This document shows, piece by piece, positions 63,687 through 64,000 of a stretch of 64,000 bases of DNA. The stretch lies in contig MCFH01000051.1 in assembly GCA_002104945.1 (NCBI GenBank), forward strand, positions 62,001 to 126,000, given 5' to 3'. Numbering within the stretch: the stretch's first letter is position 1; each line of letters begins with the position of its first letter. The translations under genes and the position numbers were made by a program. Source of the stretch: Piromyces finnis. Taxonomy: Eukaryota; Neocallimastigomycota; Neocallimastigomycetes; Neocallimastigales; Neocallimastigaceae. The notes beneath the pieces are model-generated. The model did not search any database. It saw only the letters and a list, made by a program, of their open reading frames with translations, and had not been told where the DNA came from.

Positions 63687-64000
63687 ATGAATATTGAATT
63701 ACCAGTAGCAACAAACGTACGTGTCAATACTGATTCGTTATATCAACAATGTTTAAAGCTTATTGAAAAAATTTATCCTTTGGAAGGATTTGATACTATC
63801 TTATTTTCTGATGGTGACTACTCAAAAATTTCAGATCCTGTAAAAATAATATGGGATATGTGCCGTTTAGGTAGTCCACTTTGTTTATTATATAATTTAT
63901 TACAACCAACAACTCCATTAGAAGCGAAACAAGGTGATAATATTTCAAAAGCTAATGTATCAAAACGTTGTGTTTTCCTTTTTATTCAAGCATGTCGTTC
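63687..64000 (+). CDS. CDC24-type Rho/Cdc42 exchange factor, N-terminal part, cut by window edge
   Basis: Cdc24 activates Cdc42 in cell polarity. Only the first 104 codons are in the window, open to the edge and with no intron visible. The start ATG at 63687 follows an A-rich leader. The frame reads LYQQCLKLIEKIYPLEGFD, then DPVKIIWDMCRLGSPLCLLY, then NLLQPTTPLE, and further on RCVFLFIQACRS. This is the Cdc24 calponin-homology domain (DPVxxLWxxxRLGSPLCxLFNxLxP) that precedes the DH, PH and PB1 domains in this family. The later domains cannot be checked here, so another CH-plus-DH exchange factor is a minor alternative. Confidence 0.85.
   Translation, partial: MNIELPVATNVRVNTDSLYQQCLKLIEKIYPLEGFDTILFSDGDYSKISDPVKIIWDMCRLGSPLCLLYNLLQPTTPLEAKQGDNISKANVSKRCVFLFIQACR

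Noticed and set aside
63500-63727. Phe/Trp-rich reverse frame before CDC24
   Set aside because: Produced by the AAAACC/AAAC repeats read from the other strand.

Overview
The window is nuclear DNA from an anaerobic gut fungus (Neocallimastigomycota, the Piromyces/Neocallimastix/Orpinomyces/Anaeromyces group). Four things point there. The base composition is extremely A+T-rich, with intergenic DNA almost entirely A and T. Genes carry many short GT-AG introns, and simple AAT/TTA repeats are abundant. One secreted protein (47814-50151) ends in tandem Cys-rich fungal dockerin (CBM10-like) modules, a hallmark of this phylum. The other genes are conserved opisthokont housekeeping genes. I saw no rRNA, tRNA, CRISPR array or transposase gene.

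Layout, left to right. 1-4188: no gene seen, simple repeats. 4189-10831 (+): CDC25-type Ras guanine-nucleotide exchange factor, 6 exons, with a roughly 645-bp AAT microsatellite inside intron 2. 11867-13786 (+): EB1/Bim1 microtubule plus-end protein. 14374-18993 (-): intronless 1539-residue secreted, probably surface-anchored protein with a degenerate transglutaminase-like domain. 20003-21252 (-): divergent mitochondrial-carrier-family protein. 22908-23834 (+): tail-anchored thioredoxin. 24914-28284 (+): PRP43/DHX15 DEAH helicase. 29000-31835 (-): serine hydroxymethyltransferase with a presequence-like N-terminus. 33338-34131 (-): LSM1. 35170-38262 (+): Lys/Asn-rich protein whose core resembles NELF-A. 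39233-46060 (-): DNA2 nuclease-helicase. 47814-50151 (+): dockerin protein. 50685-55286 (-): RTP1/TANGO6 HEAT-repeat protein. 56364-57503 (+): RRP17/NOL12 ribosome-biogenesis factor. 57814-59507 (-): MAT1/TFB3 subunit of the CDK-activating kinase and TFIIH. 63687-64000 (+): start of CDC24, cut by the window edge.

Exon models were joined by hand. For most genes the exons were checked by phase arithmetic (each junction GT-AG, total length divisible by three) and by continuity of family motifs. The exons of RTP1/TANGO6 and MAT1 are approximate. The genes do not form a pathway cluster. Several act in RNA polymerase II transcription or RNA handling (MAT1, the NELF-A-like protein, RTP1, LSM1, PRP43, RRP17), which is probably chance. 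The observations most worth a second look are the NELF-A-like gene, the large surface protein that pairs a catalytically broken transglutaminase fold with a bacterial-style beta repeat, the non-catalytic dockerin protein with three repeated beta-sandwich domains, and the long microsatellites that sit inside introns of four unrelated genes.
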